From Irpex lacteus (lineage: Eukaryota; Basidiomycota; Agaricomycetes; Polyporales; Irpicaceae): a DNA stretch of 64,000 nt. A model generated the notes under the pieces. That model made no database searches. It saw nothing but the letters and a program-made list of their open reading frames with translations, and was not told the DNA's origin. The translations under genes were made by a program, and so were the position numbers. Positions 10,823-21,552 of the stretch are shown here, piece by piece. The number at the start of each line of letters is the position of its first letter. Within the stretch, counting starts at the first letter, position 1. The DNA is taken from contig MQVO02000001.1 of NCBI GenBank assembly GCA_001986395.2, forward strand, positions 2,356,001 to 2,420,000. The letters run 5' to 3'.

Positions 10823-12930
10823 CTAGCTACTGTCAGTATTCTTCTCTACGTGTACGGAAAGTCTTTTCTGTTCATCCGCCTGCCTACTTCTGTATAGATT
10901 GTAAGGCAGATTTCGACTGCGCTCGGCCTGTATTGCCGTCCACCAGGGATACCTCTCGGTAGTGGGAGAAGGAAATGCTTCATGGGTTTTGAGAGAATGA
11001 TGGAACGCTTCCTTGGCTGGGGAGCCCAAGTTGCCGGGATCGTTGACTAAGCCATCATGGTCATCTTGTGTTAGCCCGACATTGTATGCCAGGCTAATAG
11101 CGCAGACCAGGACGGCCAGAAGTACCCAAAACCACCGACCTTGTAAGACTAAGAAGCGGTAAGCTATGAAGTAGAGCGTAGTTATTTGGGGTGATGCAGT
11201 AAACGAACTCACCACACGCAGGGACCGAGTCAAGGGTATCGGCGAGCAGTTTCAGAACCTTCTTGTTCCAACGGCTTTCCTCAGCTACACACTGGCTTAT
11301 CTGGAGAGCGGAAATGAAATCTGGTTCGGAGGAAGTATTTGGCAAAACTACAGAAGAAGTTTGAAAAATGCCGAAACTAGATGAACTAAGCTTTGCTCAC
11401 TTGATGTCAAGAGCTCATCGTCGCGGTGATCAATCACCATCCAGGCCTTCGAGGACCAAGTATCTCGATAGGCATTGGCCACGGGTCCATGGGGAGCCTT
11501 GGTGAAATTGAGAAAGGACAGGTCTCTTTTCAACTGGTACGATCATGTAAGATAGAGGCGGTGAGAATCTCACTGTAGTACTATCTTTGTCTTGAGCTAA
11601 CCCATCGTGCATATGTCCCGCATTTAGACCAGAGATAATAGAGCTTAACTCTGTAACGCTTGATGGCGAGGCTGAGGAGAAGTTCGTCTCCAGGTGGATT
11701 CGAGGGATCTCATTGCTGTCGTCAGCCATGATCGACAACGAGGCCTTCGATGTTGCGGCGTTGGTGGGGATATCGACCGCTAGTTTCTGAGGTGTTGTAC
11801 AAGTATCAACCTCAATTTATAAAGCAGAGAGACCATCCTTACCATGGGGTCTTCACGGTCACTCTGACCTTCGTCAAGGTCTCTGTTCTTATCAATGGTG
11901 GGTTCTTGAAGAGCCTTGGTCATGGAAGGGTTCTTGTAAATCGTGTAAGATGGATGCGGAGGCAATCTCACTATGTTTACACCGCCTCCTTGAGTCAATC
12001 CTTCCGGCATATTTCCCGCATTTAGATCAGAGAGGACAGAGCTTGAGTCGGTGACGCTTGTTGGCGAGGCTGATGAAGAATTTGGCTTCAAATGAATTCG
12101 AGGGACTTCATTGCTGTCGTTCGTCATGGTCGACTGCGAGGCCTTTAATGTTGCGGCGTTGTCGGGGACATCAAACCATAGCTTCTGAAGTGTTGTGCAA
12201 GTATTAATCTTTAATCATGAAGCAGAGGCAACATCCTCACCATAGTGTCTTCGCGATTACCCTGACTCGCGTCGATGGCTCCATTACCCTGACTCGCGTC
12301 GATGGCTCCATCGTTGTCGTTTTCGTCGTCATCGTCGTCATCTGCGAACAGATCCGAATCGACAGACCTTACGGACAGCCGGGAGAATTGATCCCTGAAC
12401 TGGTCCAACTCACTATTGCCGGTGTAGCCACTGTACCTAACATTGTCAGCGAAATGATGGTCATTTTCACTGTTGTTTCCCCCCTGCTCTTCCACTCTTT
12501 TGTTCGCAGAGGAGTCAGAGTACGTGGACGGCACGGTTAGTCGGGATGGGAGATGGTAATGCTGGACAGAAGCGGTTGTATGTACGTGGCGCAGCGAATG
12601 TGTGGTGGCATTCGAAGGATTCTGATCCAGTGAGAGTCAGCCAAAGCGCGCTGGACATGGTGACACCTGGCATGTCCTGACTCTGGACAACGTACGTACT
12701 TCTTGTTGAACTAGTCCAGTCCATAACTGCTGCTGATCTTCCCCCGATTTCCGTAATTTGGGTAACATTATGTCTTCCGTCGGATTTCTAAGGGGAACGA
12801 CAGCCTTTCTCGAATATTGGCCGTCTGTCCGGTTTGAGGAGAGGATGCCTTGTGTTGACCCAGATTCCGACTCATGCTTACAGGCAGGTGGCTCTATAGT
12901 GGGACTGTTCATGGTGGTCACAATCAGCAT
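10823..12930 (-). CDS. Single-pass membrane protein with tandemly duplicated internal exons
   Basis: ATG at 12930 starts MLIVTTMNSPTIEP. Exons follow at about 12930-12703, 12623-12242, 12185-11846, 11789-11569, 11529-11400, 11347-11220 and 11143-10823. The N-terminal half is hydrophilic, with an acidic cluster (FADDDDDDEND) and a direct repeat GAIDASQGN x2. Two consecutive exons are homologous (SNEVPRIHLKPNSSSAS versus SNEIPRIHLETNFSSAS), and so are the introns before them. A segment rich in Glu/Leu follows, then one transmembrane helix (WFWVLLAVLVCAISLAY) and a basic tail ending VEKNTDSS. Predicted membrane-anchored, with the bulk probably on one side. No enzymatic domain seen and function unknown. 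Exon boundaries are inferred from splice sites and frame. Confidence 0.5.
11790..11845 (-). repeat. Duplicated intron, copy 2
   Basis: This 56-nt intron begins GTAAGGATGGTCTCTCTGC and ends ACAACACCTCAG. It is homologous to the intron about 396 bp upstream in the same gene. Confidence 0.6.
12186..12241 (-). repeat. Duplicated intron, copy 1
   Basis: This 56-nt intron begins GTGAGGATGTTGCCTCTGC and ends ACAACACTTCAG on the minus strand. It is the same length as, and about 75% identical to, the intron at 11790-11845. Together with the flanking exons it forms a roughly 396-bp tandem duplication within the gene. Confidence 0.6.
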
Positions 12931-13206
12931 GGTGAGTTGAGCTGAGGGAAATTTTTCTCACCTCTGGTTTGGTCTCATGATGCGACGTTGTAGACCCAAC
13001 GTCCTAACGTTCGAAGTCAACTACTTGAAGTCTCGAATTACTCTCCAGAATCGCCGACAGCTTTGATCCGATGGCAATCGTGAACGGACTGCGCATTAGA
13101 CCACATGCGGTCCAAGCACGTACGATGACGTTCCTTCAGACCCCGGATTTCCGCGTCACCGGCCCATAGCAACGCCTCTATTTGCTACCATCAAGCTCTA
13201 GATTCT

Positions 13207-13227
13207 AGTATACATATATTGTATACT
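13207..13227. other. Perfect 8-bp inverted repeat in 3' intergenic DNA
   Basis: AGTATACA, a TATAT loop, then TGTATACT. It lies about 90 bp beyond the stop codon of the 646-aa minus-strand gene, where its 3' UTR would be. It may be a 3'-end element or chance AT-rich palindrome. The rest of 12931-13315 holds nothing recognisable. Confidence 0.3.
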
Positions 13228-13315
13228 GAGCCATCAAACATCATATGATTGCGAAAAAGGCACACACATCTCCCAATTGCAAAGCTAAGAAGAAATACAT
13301 CCGGCCACTACGCCA

Positions 13316-15256
13316 TCAGTCATCGAACCAGTCCTCATTCTCGAAGTCCATTGGCGCGTTTATGGCACCTAACTCAGCCCGGTTCCAACTTCCCCTAAAC
13401 TCCGTCCGAGAATCGACGAGGAGAGCGTCAACTGCGAGTGGATGAGGTGAGACGAAAGAGATGCGTGCAAGCCTTCCAATCTTATACCGTGACAGCTCTT
13501 CGTCCCAGTCTTCTAAGCTGAGTGGCCGGTAGCAGCTCTCCCCATTCTGCAGGCTAGTATAGCGGTCCATAACCAACCGTTCTTCGTCTAGAGACCACTC
13601 TCCTTTATCAAACCCGTGCTTGACCAGCAGGTCTTGGGGAGGGAACCACGTGTGCGCCTTGCTGGAGGATTTCGAGTGTACCAAGCCGATTAGAATGTCC
13701 TTCTCCACCGCAGTAATTTCATCGCGCCAGTAGCCAGGGATGTCTTCTCTTCCGACACCCCTCTGAACTAAGGTTACTGAAGGGGCTAATACGTCTTCCT
13801 TCCACTTCTGCATGTAATCCGCGCCGAAAAGGATAGCCAGTCGCCAGTATATGCCACCGAGTAGAAGGAACATCTTCGCGTGAGGTCGTGAAAGCAGTAT
13901 CCGCAGGCGTTCGAGAAAACGCAACCACTCGACGTGCGCATCAAGAACTTCGGAAGCCGCCAGGACAATGATGGGGCTGAGGGGGTGGTCAACTATTGCT
14001 GATACATAAGGCTCCTCCCTCGCAAGGTCGTACAAGTGGTCTTTGGGGTACACCACGCGGAATGCCCAGCCACGTAGTAGAGCCTCCCCTAAGACTTCAC
14101 TAATGTTAGACGACCGCGAAGATACCGCCCAAAGCATCATCCTGAGCTCTGAGAGGGGGTCCACCAGTAGACGTGCGGCACCCACAACCGCTACAGAGAC
14201 GTCACCCAGTCGGTTTACAACAGGGTCCCCATCAAGGCCTAGAGTGTCGGCGAGAATGAAACGGGCGTGCATCGCCAAGTCATCCAACCGCGCTAAACGG
14301 TTGGGTATCGGCTCTGACCAGGTAGCCAGCTCGTCAGCGGTGAACCCATGCATGACAACGGGGACGGGCTTCGACTTATCCACAGCTGGCCAATATTCGG
14401 GTAGAGTAAACCAATGCATGTAGTCCTCCAGTGTAACTACTAGCTCGGCGTCTCGAGTTTCCTCGGCGGAGAAGCTCGGAAGAAATTGGGGATCAAGGGG
14501 GTAAAAGACTGGGACTCGGTGCTTCAGCATCTCAAGGACGCTTATGGTGTGGGGGTCGAAGTGGCGGAAATCAATATACAACCCTCGCATCTTCGTTAAA
14601 AGCTTCCATTTCTTGATGTAGGGGGAAAACTTGTTCTTAACGTACGCCTGAGTGCGGTCTTCAGACCTCAATATGCCGAGGTTAATCGCCGCACACCGTT
14701 CATCCATAACATGTCGAGCTCTTCGGAGTTCCCTCTTGACTTCTGTCGCCCCTACCACCGACTTCAACTCTACACCGGTGTACCACCGGTTCACTGTCCC
14801 GTTTGGTAGTCCTCCTCGACGATGTAGTGTTGTGAGAATGCTGTTGGCCACGCTAAGATCTTTCTGAATCTTCGTTGCAAGTTCCGGGACAATTCTGTCT
14901 CGATCTGACGGATGCAAGTACTCGCTCTCGTCGAGGAAGGCAGAGTGCACCCAGGACTTGGTCTCTTCCTCGGCGACCCCCCTGAGATCGACGCCGTAGG
15001 CTAAGAATGCCTTCTGTGCGCTGGACCAGACACCTCCTCTCTTAGATTCTGGCGTCTGCTGAGATCCGTCGGCGTCGTCAACGGGCCAGTCTTCATGCTG
15101 GGCGAGAGCAGTGTCTGCCGGGATAGAGCTTGGGTCACCGCCACATAGGCCTATCCACTTTTCTCCTGAAGTGTCGGAGAAGTTGACGGGAGAAGCCAGG
15201 GGAACCGCGATGATGTGCTGAAGTAGAAGAAGAAGGGCGCGGAACGAGGGCTTCAT
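13316..15256 (-). CDS. Intronless 646-aa protein with signal peptide, function unknown
   Basis: One uninterrupted frame of 646 codons from ATG 15256. The first 22 residues (MKPSFRALLLLLQHIIAVPLA) form a convincing signal peptide or signal anchor with an A-x-A-like cleavage region. The mature part is a mixed alpha/beta sequence with motifs YIDFRHFDPHTISVLEMLKH, WFTLPEYWPAVDKSKPVPVV and GIYWRLAILFGADYMQKW, and an acidic end (FENEDWFDD). One hydrophobic stretch near residue 470 (KMFLLLGGIYWRLAILFGA) could insert in a membrane or be buried. Its long intronless frame in an intron-rich neighbourhood is notable. I do not recognise the family and propose no function. Confidence 0.8.
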   Translation of the reverse strand: MKPSFRALLLLLQHIIAVPLASPVNFSDTSGEKWIGLCGGDPSSIPADTALAQHEDWPVDDADGSQQTPESKRGGVWSSAQKAFLAYGVDLRGVAEEETKSWVHSAFLDESEYLHPSDRDRIVPELATKIQKDLSVANSILTTLHRRGGLPNGTVNRWYTGVELKSVVGATEVKRELRRARHVMDERCAAINLGILRSEDRTQAYVKNKFSPYIKKWKLLTKMRGLYIDFRHFDPHTISVLEMLKHRVPVFYPLDPQFLPSFSAEETRDAELVVTLEDYMHWFTLPEYWPAVDKSKPVPVVMHGFTADELATWSEPIPNRLARLDDLAMHARFILADTLGLDGDPVVNRLGDVSVAVVGAARLLVDPLSELRMMLWAVSSRSSNISEVLGEALLRGWAFRVVYPKDHLYDLAREEPYVSAIVDHPLSPIIVLAASEVLDAHVEWLRFLERLRILLSRPHAKMFLLLGGIYWRLAILFGADYMQKWKEDVLAPSVTLVQRGVGREDIPGYWRDEITAVEKDILIGLVHSKSSSKAHTWFPPQDLLVKHGFDKGEWSLDEERLVMDRYTSLQNGESCYRPLSLEDWDEELSRYKIGRLARISFVSPHPLAVDALLVDSRTEFRGSWNRAELGAINAPMDFENEDWFDD

Positions 15257-15960
15257 CGTGGACGTAGTACGTGAGTCAGGGAATAATCCGTTAGGTGAGA
15301 TCGCTGGTGGTTCTTTTGTGAATAAATTCAGAACAGAAGTACTGATAGCAACTTGCCATCGTGAGGGATGTCGGTACGGTCTGCCCGGCGAATAAGCGTT
15401 AAAATACGTGTATTTCCGAACTTTGGCTTGCGCATCAGATACAAACAGTAAACTGGTGATGGAAAACCTCTCGGCATAGATAAGCAGTCAGAAAATCCTC
15501 ACGCGAGTCCCCGCGGCCGTGACCCTGCAGAAGTTTGTAGATTTCGCAGACTCGCACGTACTACTTATAAGCCTAAGTCGACATTGTGCATGCTTGAGAG
15601 GTTGCAGATCCGTCCTCGGTGCAAGAATGAGTAGGTACCACTTAGACGGTGAACTGAGAATGATCATGAGTTCTCTGTCTGTGTATCGTAGTGCTAAGTA
15701 CTCACCGAGGACCCTACCATCGACTTCCAAGGATCTGATCCATCTGCTCAAATTACGGGCAGTTTGCGAAGTGCCAGGTCCAGAGAGCTGTGCAGGGGCT
15801 TGCAGAACAGCGGCTGAGATAAAGGTAGAAGTGATGGTCTAGGTAGTTTTGAGTTGAACACACCAGAAGAAGAAGTGTTTGTCATACGGTACATGTCAGT
15901 ACTGGCGGTCATACGCACGGATACCAGAGCTCGGACGTTTCTCATCATAAAGCATCCGTG
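15257..15960. other. Upstream region with weak minus-strand open frames
   Basis: Two minus-strand frames (15748-15948 and 15488-15751) could be joined by a short intron. They contain SRWIRSLEVDGRVLGEYLALRY, but composition is not clearly protein-like. I cannot decide whether this is a small gene or relic DNA. Confidence 0.25.
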
Positions 15961-15984
15961 CGGCGCCTAGTCATCTAGGCGCGT

Positions 15985-16069
15985 GTAACTGCCCAGTAAC
16001 TGCCCCGTAACTGCCTAATGATCAACGTTCTCAAGCAAGATTAGGCGCCTGTAACTGCCTCGTAACTGC
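15985..16069 (+). repeat. 11-bp-phased GTAACTGC motif array
   Basis: GTAACTGC begins at 15985, 15996 and 16007 (exact 11-bp spacing), then at 16051 and 16062 (again 11 bp). The first group is preceded by an inverted repeat CGCCTAG-TCAT-CTAGGCG at 15964-15981, and the second by TTAGGCGCCT. The same motif with the same 11-bp spacing recurs at 28730-28820. The arrangement resembles helically phased protein-binding sites, as in transposon subterminal regions. Confidence 0.7.
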
Positions 16070-16336
16070 ACGTTTTGATGGCATTCCAACGGCGCAACTC
16101 GCCGCCAACTCGAATCTCTCAAGTTTCCAAGAACCATAATGTCCGACAATTTCATGCCTTCGCAGGAGAAAACCCTTTGCGAAAGCCGTTTGCATGAAAC
16201 TAGGTAGCTATTTGGTGTCACCGCTTTTTACATCCATGACTCTAATGCACATCGACTTTCGCAGGTGCCATATGGGCGAAAGTGCTGTCGATGAGAGGCA
16301 TGTACCATTTCATTTTGTCTTGCTTGTGCTTGACCT

Positions 16337-17622
16337 GTGCATTACAGGGTCTCACCTGCCTCTACGGGCCATATGCTGTTGACCTTCAACCTTCTGCAGC
16401 AGTTCTGCGAGAAAATCGACGACAGTATCCGAGGCTATTCGGAGGCCACTCAGCTCCTCCAAGAGTTTCACTATATTTATGGCGAACTAAAAGTCAAGAT
16501 CGCAAACACCGCTCCTATCTTTGTGCCTTCTCTAGAAACGCATAAGCTACCGGATACTTCGATGATCGTTCAGTTACAAATGGTGTACGACGAGGATAGA
16601 CGTCCAAGCCAACCTCCTTCGAAATTACGCACTGTTTTAGAGGTTCGTGAAATGATCAACAGGTGAGTTTTCATGTCAAGGGTTTATTCTCACAGTATCC
16701 AATGCGCTTTGCCTGTTCAGCATGCCCACCGCCCTGGTCAAGAATGGTTTGATCCAAGAATTCCAGTCAGATTGGCATAGCAGTCTACACGCGGCAGGCC
16801 ATCGGGCCTATGAAACGCTCCATAAATACGCGACATCCTTAATTTTCGCACTCTTTGGCCCTTATAACCGCTTGAGGAATTGTGTGCAGTAAGTGCATAT
16901 CCATGATGTCTTCAATTGAAATTAACTTTCCGGTGCAGAAACGCAGTAGATGTCCTCCTCGAGTCTAGGCGCTCCCAGATGGCGGTATACCTGTCCAAAT
17001 TGATGAAGTGGGAAACAGTGCCCTTTACTCTGAACGACCGTCTGCTGGCGGATACCAAGGAGAGGTTTCTGATGCTTTATAAGACTCTTATGCTAGATGA
17101 GCTCTCTCGTCAACAATCTGCTTTGTTAGCGGTGAGTCAATGACCTCGACTGTATGGGCGCTATACAGGCGACCACATGAGTGCGCAGAACTGATTATTT
17201 TAAACGAGCTAGGCATCTCCTGTCGACAAATCCGCAAATGGGGAGAGTGAAATTCCAGAGGATAGAGCTGGGCCAGAAGTAACAAGCTGCAAAGAAACAG
17301 AGGACAAAAAATCGCGGAGCGGAGTAAGCAACTACCAGGACGAACTCAGCCTCATGGCGGAGGTTTGTGCTTATTTCACAGTGTCTTGTGGAGTATGTTC
17401 TGTTTATTTTGTTGTAAACACTCATGCTTATCTGCTCATCTTCTCTAGAGGGTCATGGATGGCGGTTCGCTCGTCATTATCCACGAACTTTTGGATCTAT
17501 TCGCGCAAGATTTGAAGTCTCACCTCATCTCTGCTCTTGGTTTGTATAGCGAAGGCAATGCCGCGAGGTGCATTTCATATTTTGCTGAAGAAGAGGATAA
17601 CCATGCTGAGGATCGTATGTGA
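16337..17622 (+). pseudogene. Dynamin-like protein, stalk and GED only (GTPase domain missing)
   Basis: Exons read MLLTFNLLQQFCEKIDDSI (stalk start, about 16373), then PTALVKNGLIQEFQSDWHSS, then NAVDVLLESRRSQMAVYLSK. The GTPase effector domain follows: WETVPFTLNDRLLADTKERF, then AEVCAYFTVSCG joined to RVMDGGSLVIIHELLDLF. Introns are at about 16663-16719, 16890-16938, 17132-17210, 17392-17449. Dynamins and Mx-like GTPases place a ~300-residue G domain (GxxxxGKS, DLPG, TKxD) before this stalk. No such motifs appear within at least 1 kb upstream. The product would oligomerise at best and could not hydrolyse GTP. It may be a truncated paralogue, a pseudogene or a dominant-negative-like adaptor. 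Tail-to-tail with the FHA kinase. Confidence 0.65.
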
Positions 17623-17707
17623 GTTCGAGATATCTGTTCGATGGGCAGACGGTCGAGTTCTTTCAAGTATTGTACAAGTCCATGAGAATAAGCACCCTAT
17701 CGTCTTC

Positions 17708-19656
17708 TCAACTTGAATGAGCTGCCACCCAGCCATGCATAAGACCGTCCAGAACGCCCATTCTGGACTGGGGGTCTTCCGCGGCCATTTTCATCAAAAA
17801 GTCCTTGCCTAAACTTATGTAAATAAAATCATCAAGATTGGTCAAGATGCGCTTACAAAGATTTGATACGTCGGGCAGAAGATTCCAGGCAATATCCCAT
17901 TGCACAGGTTCTTTGATCTTTCTGTTCCCGTGTGCGTTCAAGTAGGGTTGCGGAGGGAAGCGCTTGTATGGCCACCGGGCGGACATCCTGTGCTATGCCA
18001 ATGAGCATCGAAATTTGATTAGAAGACGACGATACTGACAAATAGAATACGGTTATCCCTAGGCTGTACGAGTCAATCTTATGATCCCAAAAGTCGCCGT
18101 TAAGTACCTCAGGCGCAATGTAAGGATGTGTTCCGACGATAAACTATGTATAATTCAGGATTTGATTAGATCGTGGACATGATGAGAGGGGAGGGGACAG
18201 ACGAGGGAAGAAAAACGTACTCCGTGCTGCTTTTCGATTCTCTGTATGTAACCAAAGTCGCATATCTTGATTTGCAAGGGGTCCCAAGAGTCGACTAGAG
18301 TATTCTTAAAGATATTCAGGCAAAGCATATATCCTGAGCTGAGACAAACGTACATCCGGTTTAACGTCGCAATGAATATATCCTACGCCATGAATATGTG
18401 CAAGCGCAGCCAGCATTTGTTTGGCGGCCTTGGCAGCGGCGAATTGGTCTAAAGACGGATGAGAACGTTTGCCCAGTAGACTCAAGGTTGAATCTTGAAA
18501 ACGTACCGAGAACGCGTCCGCCGATTTCATTGTGATAAATGTAATCTCCCAAGCTACCATGCTGTGCAAAGTCAAGAATAAATACTAAGAGAGTGTGATT
18601 ACGCCTGCTGTTAGCGATAGGAAGCTTAAGGGAGGAGGACCTCAATGACCTACTGATTGCCCCTGCTTCCCGAAAATAAGTCCGTAGTTTCAGCACCCGG
18701 GGCTGGAGTGTCAAAGTCAATAATTGTGTTCAATATCTACCGTCGAAACCAGGCTCTCACATGGTCGAATGCTTTGAGGGCTATGGTCTCCGTTCTTATA
18801 ATGTTCTTCCATAGCGGCTCGCTTGCAGATGTATAATTGAACTTCTTTGCAGCAAAGACATTCTTAGTCCGCCTATGCCTGACTGCGTTGACCTGCCCAG
18901 TCGCCCCTTCGCCCAAGCTAATTCAGGTTATCTCAGCCAAACATCCGAAAGACAAACTGGAGAATTCTACCTTTTGCCAAAATCATATATTGCGTAGATC
19001 TGGATTTGAGAAGTAAGGCTCACAGAACCTAAGAGATTCTAGCTCGCTCACCGATCTCGCATCAAAAGGAATGAATTCATAGTCTGAGTTGAAGCAAAAG
19101 TCAGACTTCAAATATATAAAGGAGGGTCCTGACGCCTGTCGCTCACAGTAGAAACCGCCGCTCTGTGAACAGCGCATGCTGATTACATGCCCTTTCAAGA
19201 GTATATAAGGCAGATTATAGTCTAATACCTTCTCGGATTTATCGCCCTTTATACTGACAGAAAGGATCTGCGAGACGCTTTTCACGATGACCATCGCCTC
19301 GTAGTCAAATGGCTTGAGAGCAGCTTTGATGACGCATTGATGGACATCTATGAGACTAGGTTAACGGAGCGGCCATTGTCTCAGACCTCAGGCTTGACGT
19401 ACTGACCTAATTCTGGTAGACAGACGCGGCATCGTTGCGATTTCCCGAAGATGACAGGCAGTCCCGGAAAGACGTCGATTTGCTGGTAGTCCGGGCCAGC
19501 GTTACGAGAGTCTGGTTTGTCCAGGACTAGTTTAAGAGTACCGGAACACATCCAACTTTGCATTGTGAGCTGGACTTGAGCAAACCGATTACTCTCTAAG
19601 AGTGGAAGAAGGGAGTTCGGAACAACTTGAAGTGAGCGTCTCCCATCATCTCCCAT
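17708..19656 (-). CDS. FHA-domain serine/threonine protein kinase
   Basis: ATG at 19656 (MGDDGRRSLQ). The FHA domain occupies roughly residues 15-150: IFGKSQRCRVCLPEL, then after an intron DVHQCVIKAAL, corresponding to the GR..S..H core. The kinase follows: glycine loop LGEGATGQVNAV, ATP-lysine in VFAAKKF, catalytic loop HGVGYIHCDVKPDNIF, magnesium loop IKICDFGY, and activation segment GTHPYIAPEVL. All key residues (K, D, N, DFG, APE) are intact across about eight introns. The FHA-then-kinase order resembles Chk2/Rad53-type checkpoint kinases, but the HCDVKPD loop and divergent FHA suggest a lineage-specific kinase. It is expected to phosphorylate Ser/Thr and bind phosphothreonine partners. 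Substrate unknown. The C-terminus ends about 90 residues after the APE segment. Confidence 0.75.
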
Positions 19657-19825
19657 CCGCCGTTTTATAGCAACGCTGTGTATTATGTACACAGAGAGGG
19701 TGAGTCAAATGTCGGCCCGGCCACTGTTGTACTGGCCCACCGGAACAAAGTTACTCGATTATTAAATTGGAATGAAAACAAAAGACGTTTGATATGTAAA
19801 TAATAACAGGCTGGGCTAAACGACC

Positions 19826-21552
19826 TTACACGTCTACTTCAATGCCCCACTCTACCATCGCCCCTCGCTCCAACTTCTGGTTCTTCTTCCGAGACTCCTC
19901 CATACCTTCTGCAATGCGGGCCATCGCAGCCTTTATACCGTATAACTGTAGCTTCATGTCCTGTGTAGTCAGCTGAGATATGGGGCGATCCACCAGGGCG
20001 GCCTTAGTTCGGATATGGGAGACATCCTCCTGGATGCTCAGGACTCCATTCATCGTCTGCCGAACGTGCTTGAGAGCCTTTGCGCGGTAGTTAGCTATTC
20101 CACCAATCAGGACAAGCCTCTGACCTAGTCCCCCTAAGCGATCCTGATTCCCCCCTAACCGCGTCCAGAATGAGTCTGCCAGATCGTCCCGTTCATTTGA
20201 AAGCAGCGCATGCTCCCTGGCAGCTATATCGTGGATAGCAAACAGGGTGTCTGCCATTTCCTCTAGTCCATCGGTCGCAATCTTGCAGTTGGCAAGAATC
20301 TGGGTAGTCCCGTTCACAAGGGCCTCTATGGAATATTCGAAGTGCTGGCGGATGAGGACTGTAGCATGAACGTCGAAAGCAGGGAAGAAGGACGAAGCCC
20401 ACGTCGGAGTGATGTGCGTCAGAGCATGCAGGCTGTATTCGTTGATGGTCATAGTCCTGATAATGTCTTAGATAGTGAATTTTTCGAAGATCATTCCTCT
20501 CACCTCTGAACGGATCTGATGATAGAGGTGCGAAGTGATCTAAGCCCGTCCATAGAAGACTGAATCTGTCGCTGAAGCTCTTGGAGCGAATCTATAAGCA
20601 GGACTTTGGAGTTGAGGTCGCTACTGTGCAAGTAGCGGATGAGATCTCCCACAGCCACGTCCGCTCGCCAGAGGTCCCATCCAACATCTACTATCCCCAC
20701 CGACTCTTCGAGCAGTGCCTGAAGTGTGTCTCCCTCTGTCTGAGAGAGAGCAACGAAGTCAACAGCGGAGAGACGCGGGTGTGGGAAGTCACTGCAAGGC
20801 CAGAGAATCCAATAGGAGGAAATCACTGGTAGCTGGCATACGAGTTCGAAAGGCGCCATGGGCTGATTCATATAACCACGGGCCCTGGAGGAAATGAAGA
20901 CGTTGGACAGCATCCACGCGAGAAATAGTCCCATGGGCCATCGCAGCAGATAGACCAAAATTTTGACGAACCCAAGGCCGAAGGAGCAACAAGCCTTGAT
21001 GGGGGATTTGACGTTGGTTTTCCCCTTATCTGTGATAGTTTTAATAGAGTTCCCGACCAGAAGCGCACTGGATGCTTACAGATAGTGACGATGGCGGTTG
21101 TAGGATCGTGAACGGCTCCTGGATTTAACAGGGTTTGCTCGGGATCATAGGCTGAAGCCATGTAAGATTTCGTCTGTTTGATAACAAACCACCGCACCTT
21201 GAATAGGCATCTGGAAGCTTATATCAGATCCCATGTCAGGGCCCAAGCTCAACTCGTTTGTAGAGCGGAATGCAGCAGAGTCATGAGCCTCGACAGAGTC
21301 CGCTACTGTCCCATAGCTCCACAACCCGTTTTCCTCGCTATCATCATGCGAAGAGCGGTCTGTGTCATATTGTGTAGCTATAGTGTCGTTTGTAGCGTCA
21401 GAGAGCTGGGACACAGAATCGGCCGCTGCAGTAAGAGATTCGGTCGTTGTGCCGTATGCAGAGCTCCATGCACTGCTGTTTTCTGTGAGGGAAGGGAGTC
21501 AGATTCATATGATGGCTTTGGGCAGTGCTACTTACCGCTGAATTGCGACATC
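19826..21552 (-). CDS. Single-pass membrane protein, function unknown
   Basis: ATG at 21552 (MSQFS). An intron of about 50 nt leads to a Ser/Thr/Asp-rich segment (SSAYGTTTESLTAAADSV...), further exons, then a long exon containing one transmembrane helix (LVYLLRWPMGLFLAWMLSNV) at about 20910-20970. After a 47-nt intron at 20463-20509 the C-terminal 208 residues are helical with heptad-like spacing (LEEMADTLFAIHDIAARE) and end GAMVEWGIEVDV. The layout (disordered N-terminus, one membrane helix, helical lumenal/extracellular or cytosolic part) parallels the membrane protein at 10.8-12.9 kb without clear sequence homology. No catalytic motif recognised. Confidence 0.6.
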
